Source: Methylobacterium sp. J-076 (GTDB lineage: Bacteria > Pseudomonadota > Alphaproteobacteria > Rhizobiales > Beijerinckiaceae). Taken from it: a stretch of 64,000 bases of DNA. The DNA is taken from NCBI RefSeq assembly GCF_022829405.1, contig NZ_JAKSXW010000146.1, positions 62,001-126,000 on the forward strand, in the 5' to 3' direction. The position numbers and the translations under genes are program-made. This document shows, one piece after another, positions 60,111-64,000 of this stretch. How positions within the stretch are numbered: position 1 is the first letter of the stretch; each line of letters begins with the position of its first letter. A model generated the notes under the pieces. That model ran no database searches, was not told the DNA's origin, and was given only the letters and a program-made list of their open reading frames with translations.

Positions 60111-61298
60111 TCAGCGCGTCCTGTCCCGCGCCGGGGCGACCAGCAGCACGATCGCCCCCGCCAGGATGCAGGCGACGGAGCCCGCGAGGACGCCGATCTT
60201 CGTCTCGGCTTCCAGGGTGGGCGTCGCCGCGAAGGCGAGGAGGCCGATGAACAGGCTCATGGTGAAGCCGACGCCGCACAGGAGCGACACCCCGTAGATC
60301 TGCCCCCAGCCGGCATGGGCCGGGCGCGGGGCGAGCCCGCATGTCACGCAGGCCAGGACGGAGCCGAACACGCCGATCTGCTTGCCGAGGAACAGGCCGA
60401 GCGCCACGCCGAGGGGGACGGGAGCGAGCAGCATCCGCGGCTCGAACCCGGCGAGCGAGACGCCGGCATTGGCGAACCCGAAGATCGGCAGCACAGCCAG
60501 GGCGGTATACGGGTGGATGGCGTGTTCCAGCCTGTGCAGGGGCGAGGTGGGGTCGTCCGGCCGGCCGGCGCTGGGGCGCAGGGGGATGGTGAGGGCGAGA
60601 AGCACCCCCGCGATGGTGGCGTGCACACCCGATTTCAGCACGAACAGCCACAGCACCACGCCGAGCAGCAGGTAGGGCCAGAGGCGGACCACCCCGGCCC
60701 TGTTCAGCCCGCAGAGCACCGCGAGGGTCGCCGCCGCCCCGACCAGCATCGGCAGGGAGAGGTCGGCGGTGTAGAAGGCGGCGATGATGACCACGGCGCC
60801 GAGGTCGTCGAGGATCGCCAGCGCCGTCAGGAACACCTTCAGGGAGACGGGCACCCGGGAGCCGAGGAGCGCCAGCACCCCGAGGGCGAAGGCGATGTCG
60901 GTGGCCGCCGGGATCGCCCATCCCCGCAGGGTCCCGGGCGAGGACCAGTTCACCGCGGTGTAGACCAGCGCGGGCACCGTCATGCCCCCCAGCGCCGCCA
61001 CGCCGGGCAGGATCCGGTCGGGCCATGTCCGCAGGCGCCCGTCCAGCATCTCGCGCTTGATCTCCAGCCCGACGAGCAGGAAGAACACCGCCATCAGGGC
61101 GTCGTTGATCCAGTGGAGCACGCTGAGCGGGCCGAGATGGGCCTGGAGGGCGGCGAAGTAGAGGTCCGCCAATCGCGAATTCGCCACGGCCAGGGCGAGG
61201 GCGGCGCTCGCCATCAGGACGAGGCCGCCCCCGGCCTCGCTGGTCAGTTGGCGCCGCAGGGCCGAGAGCGGGCGCCGGATGGTGTTCGGTGCATGCAT
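60111..61298 (-). CDS. nhaA: Na+/H+ antiporter NhaA
   Basis: A 395-residue protein with about 12 helices. The catalytic aspartate pair is in AIPAATDIAFALGVL and LAILDDLGAVVIIA (the D-D pair), and the N-terminal NDALMAVFFLLVGLEIKRE motif is intact. It expels Na+ for H+ under salt and alkaline stress. The ATG of MHAPNTIRR has AGGG eight bases upstream. It is convergent with the M20 hydrolase. Confidence 0.96.
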   Translation of the reverse strand: MHAPNTIRRPLSALRRQLTSEAGGGLVLMASAALALAVANSRLADLYFAALQAHLGPLSVLHWINDALMAVFFLLVGLEIKREMLDGRLRTWPDRILPGVAALGGMTVPALVYTAVNWSSPGTLRGWAIPAATDIAFALGVLALLGSRVPVSLKVFLTALAILDDLGAVVIIAAFYTADLSLPMLVGAAATLAVLCGLNRAGVVRLWPYLLLGVVLWLFVLKSGVHATIAGVLLALTIPLRPSAGRPDDPTSPLHRLEHAIHPYTALAVLPIFGFANAGVSLAGFEPRMLLAPVPLGVALGLFLGKQIGVFGSVLACVTCGLAPRPAHAGWGQIYGVSLLCGVGFTMSLFIGLLAFAATPTLEAETKIGVLAGSVACILAGAIVLLVAPARDRTR

Positions 61299-61390
61299 GG
61301 AAACGCCCTGCCAGGGAAACGGCGCGGGTTCCACCCGTTTCCGGTCCGGCGCGGGTGCTTCGGCCCCCTGCCGCCGTCCGGGCCGGCGGG

Positions 61391-63106
61391 TCAGCCCTGG
61401 GCGCCCCCCGCCGCGGCCTTCGTCTCGCGCACCAGATCGAGGACGATGCCCCTGAGCCGGTCCTGGGCCCCGTCGGTGCTGAGGTTGTGGTCGGTGCCGT
61501 CGAGGATCGTCAGGGGGCGGCCGAGCCGGCGGACGATCTTGGCCGGGGAGCGGCCGAGACGGGCGTAGGCGTCCGGGATGCCGACGTCTCCGGCGCTGTA
61601 GACCATCACGAGGCTCCGCCCGCCCCGGCGCAGGGCCGCGATGCGCCCGGCCACGGTGCGGGCGCGGGCGGAGGGCGATTGCACCAGGGGCTTCAGGGCC
61701 GAAGCCGCCCGGGCGAGGCCCGCGCCGAGGAGGTGGCGGGCGATGGCCGCGATGCGGATCTCGCCCCGGAGCAGCCGGCCCCAGGCCGCCTTCCGTTTCA
61801 AGAGCGAGGCGTAGCTCGCCGGGCTGCGGAACTGCCGCCGCATGATCGCATCCAGGTCATCCGCCTCGTCCCAGTCGAACTTGTAGAGGTTGACGAGGAT
61901 CGCCCCCCGGATCCGCGCGTCGGCGCAGGCCGCGTGGAAGGCGAGGTAGGCGCCGCTGCACGTGCCGAGGGCGATCACCCCGTTTCGCGCATCGACGGCG
62001 TCGAGGACGGCGCGGACCTCTTCGACCGTGTCGTGGACGTAGAGCGGATAGCGCCCGTCCGGCCGGTCCTCGCTCTCGCCGACGCCCCGCAGGTCCCAGC
62101 GGAACGAGGCGATGCCGGAGGCGCTGAGCGCGCGGGCCATGTCGGTCGTCTGCCGCCCGTAGCCCGAGCGGATGTTCACGCCGGAATTGATGAAGACCAC
62201 CGTCGGCGCTCCGGGATCGGGGCGCAGCGGGGTGCAGGCGATCCCGGTGGCATGGGGGAGGCGCACCGTCGTCTCCCGCCACGTCCCGCCGACGATGGCC
62301 GCATTCCGGTCGCGCGGGCGCGGCGCCGCCCGGCGGGCCGGGGCGTCCTCCGCGCAGAACGCGACGATCGTGGCGAAGGCGCGGACCGGGATCTCGGCGC
62401 CGTAGGGGTTGGCGAGGAACTGGCTGAGCCCCGGAAACTCCCCCCTCGCCACGGCGCTGCCCCGCGCCTCGTACCGGTCGGCGAGGCCGGCGGCGTCGGC
62501 TCCGAGGAGCAGGAGCCGGCCCGGCGGCGGGCCCGCCGCCGCGGTCTTCGCGAGGTTCATGCGGCCGAGATCCGCGACGAGGTCCGGCGGCAGGCGGTGG
62601 CCGCCGATCACCGGGGCCGCCGGATCCTGGGGGATGGGCGTGCCGTCGGGCAGGGTATCCCCCGTCTGCGACCACAGGGTCATGGCCCGCAGGTAGGAGC
62701 GGCCGGAGGAAAACGGCGCGAGCAGCACCAGCCCCTCGGCCTCGCCCTCCCCGGCGAGCGCCGCGAGCGTCCCGCCGAACCTGAGGCCGACGAGGTAGAC
62801 CTCCGCCGCACCGTCCCGCTCGCGCAGGAACCGCACCGCGCGCCGGATCGCCTCGACGAGCCCGTTGAGCCGGCCCGCGGCCGCGTCGGCCGAATCGCCC
62901 TCGCCGGGATAGTCGAAGCGCAGGGTCGAGAGCCCGGCGGCGTTCAGCTTCAGCGCGAGGTCCCGCCAGCCGCGATAGGTGGCGACGTTCTCGAAGCCCA
63001 GGGCGGCGCAGAGGACCACCGCCCGGCCCGAGCGGCCGGGGCTGTACCAGCCGAACAGCCCGTCGAACGCGACGGGTTCGGCGGTGCCTGTCTCCACGAC
63101 GCTCAT
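61391..63106 (-). CDS. Tandem alpha/beta hydrolase protein of a polysaccharide locus
   Basis: A 571-residue protein with two alpha/beta-hydrolase domains (about 20-250 and 290-560). The nucleophile elbow of the first reads VGLRFGGTLA (Arg where Ser is expected), and that of the second LGTCSGAYLA (Cys where Ser is expected). Such hydrolases accompany exopolysaccharide and exosortase gene sets. It overlaps the O-antigen-ligase gene by ATGA, so it is likely coupled to polymer synthesis. Activity uncertain. Confidence 0.82.
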   Translation of the reverse strand: MSVVETGTAEPVAFDGLFGWYSPGRSGRAVVLCAALGFENVATYRGWRDLALKLNAAGLSTLRFDYPGEGDSADAAAGRLNGLVEAIRRAVRFLRERDGAAEVYLVGLRFGGTLAALAGEGEAEGLVLLAPFSSGRSYLRAMTLWSQTGDTLPDGTPIPQDPAAPVIGGHRLPPDLVADLGRMNLAKTAAAGPPPGRLLLLGADAAGLADRYEARGSAVARGEFPGLSQFLANPYGAEIPVRAFATIVAFCAEDAPARRAAPRPRDRNAAIVGGTWRETTVRLPHATGIACTPLRPDPGAPTVVFINSGVNIRSGYGRQTTDMARALSASGIASFRWDLRGVGESEDRPDGRYPLYVHDTVEEVRAVLDAVDARNGVIALGTCSGAYLAFHAACADARIRGAILVNLYKFDWDEADDLDAIMRRQFRSPASYASLLKRKAAWGRLLRGEIRIAAIARHLLGAGLARAASALKPLVQSPSARARTVAGRIAALRRGGRSLVMVYSAGDVGIPDAYARLGRSPAKIVRRLGRPLTILDGTDHNLSTDGAQDRLRGIVLDLVRETKAAAGGAQG

Positions 63107-64000
63107 CGGGCCGGCCCCCGTCCGAATTGGCCGCCCGGCCTGTCCCCCGCCCGGAAGCCGAGGCGGATCGGCACCGTGTGCAGCATCGGCGGGCACGCGC
63201 AGGCGAGGAAGGCCAGCGCCCACTGGAACAGGTGGATGTCCGGCTGCGGCAGGGACGATTCGTCGTAATTGTAGAAGAGGATGGTCGCCAGGATCGTGAG
63301 GGCCCACCAGCCCTCCGCCAGCCGGTCCCGGCCGATGGCCTTGACCGCGCGGACCACCGTGAGGGCCGCGATCCAGCCGAGGATCCCGAGGCCGAGGACG
63401 CCGATCTGCATGATGGTGTCGAGGTACCCGCTATGGGCGCTCGGCGATTTCCAGCCGATCTCGTACCAGATGTCGCCGACCATGTGCGTGTCCGGCAGCC
63501 AGAAGGCCGAATAGCCGTAGCCGAGGAGCGGCCAGCCCTGGCCCGCCTGCACCACGGCGCGCCAGATCTGGACGCGCCCGGTCAGGGTCTCGTTCTTGCC
63601 GAGCGCCCCGTAGACCGCCTTCGGGTCCATGGTCATCACGAGGGCCAGGGAGAGGATCAGCACCGTGAGGAGGATGATCCCGTAGATCGAGGCGGCCGTG
63701 CCGCGCATCCACAGCAGGGCGTAGACCGTGCTGGTGACGATCATCAGGAACAGCAGCAGCGCCGTGGTCGACTGCGCCAGACGGATGACGGCGGCGGCCA
63801 TGACCAGGGTCGCGATGTCGGAGCCGACGACCCGGCGGCGCTTCAGGACGACGTACATCAGCGCCAGGGTGCCCACGACCATGGCGTCGCCGAGCGTGTT
63901 CTTCTGGGTGAAGATCCCCCGGATCGCGGTGGCATACTCGCCGAGGTCGAAGGCCGAGTGCGGGACGACCACGGCCGCCGCGAGGCTGGCTCCGGCGGCG
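63103..64000 (-). CDS. O-antigen ligase / Wzy family membrane protein, partial
   Basis: The C-terminal part of a multi-span membrane protein; the frame is open to the right edge, so the N-terminus is outside the window. The Wzy_C signature is visible: IFTQKNTLGDAM, then N-E-T-L-TGR-x-Q-I-W, PLLGYGYSAFW and SAHSGYLDTIMQIG. It would join or polymerise a surface polysaccharide on the periplasmic face. It overlaps the tandem hydrolase gene by four bases. Confidence 0.9.
   Translation of the reverse strand, partial: AAGASLAAAVVVPHSAFDLGEYATAIRGIFTQKNTLGDAMVVGTLALMYVVLKRRRVVGSDIATLVMAAAVIRLAQSTTALLLFLMIVTSTVYALLWMRGTAASIYGIILLTVLILSLALVMTMDPKAVYGALGKNETLTGRVQIWRAVVQAGQGWPLLGYGYSAFWLPDTHMVGDIWYEIGWKSPSAHSGYLDTIMQIGVLGLGILGWIAALTVVRAVKAIGRDRLAEGWWALTILATILFYNYDESSLPQPDIHLFQWALAFLACACPPMLHTVPIRLGFRAGDRPGGQFGRGPAR

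Overview
The window is very GC-rich, with third codon positions almost all G or C, and reads as chromosome of a Methylobacterium/Methylorubrum-type alphaproteobacterium (Hyphomicrobiales). The evidence is gene order (rplU-rpmA-GNAT-obgE-proB-proA-nadD-rsfS-rlmH-envC-like-ctpA and deacetylase-rppH), DUF502, IalB and GCG_CRPN proteins, and palindromic intergenic repeats of the kind common in that group. No phage, insertion sequence, CRISPR array or rRNA was found. There is one tRNA.

Layout. 1-4.9 kb: a 5-oxoproline (pyroglutamate) module on the minus strand, with LysR regulator, DUF1445 (D-glutamate cyclase-like) protein, MFS transporter and pxpA-pxpB-pxpC coupled by ATGA overlaps. 5-9.2 kb: exported protein, alkB-gpmA, dapB, and iron-storage bfr-bfd with an Irr/ICE-like box. 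9.3-11.1 kb: a lone ruvA and a yceI pair. 11.1-21.8 kb: conserved core cluster of ribosomal protein, Obg GTPase, proline, NAD, ribosome-silencing, 23S rRNA methylation and cell-envelope genes, interrupted by a vapBC toxin-antitoxin pair. 21.8-31.5 kb: DUF892 ferritin-like protein, divergent polysaccharide deacetylase, rppH, DUF2939, response regulator, DUF1275, WD40 protein, hspQ, ialB, a degenerate AMP-binding protein and a pseudo-receiver. 31.5-37.5 kb: FAD hydroxylase, dehalogenase-like hydrolase, recG and DUF502. 37.9-41.3 kb: TonB-dependent siderophore receptor broken by one in-frame amber codon, convergent with a PepSY protein. 41.7-45.2 kb: His/Trp-rich GCG_CRPN protein, GGDEF-EAL enzyme, BLUF blue-light sensor and tRNA with CAU anticodon (probably Ile2). 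45.5-52.7 kb: hydroxyacid dehydrogenase, argE, a spermidine-synthase-like methyltransferase apparently starting at ATC, SLC13 permease and CBS protein. 52.7-60.1 kb: peptide/glutathione-type ABC importer operon divergent from an AbgB-like M20 hydrolase. 60.1-64 kb: nhaA, and the edge of a polysaccharide locus (tandem hydrolase and O-antigen ligase).

Most worth following: the complete oxoproline/DUF1445 module, the amber codon in the siderophore receptor with a shared upstream motif at its PepSY neighbour, the BLUF/GGDEF-EAL pair, the non-canonical ATC start, and several degenerate-active-site proteins (AMP-binding, pseudo-receiver, EnvC-like, tandem hydrolase). I did not find a clearly unprecedented multi-gene system. 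All coordinates and homology calls come from reading the sequence, with no database search.
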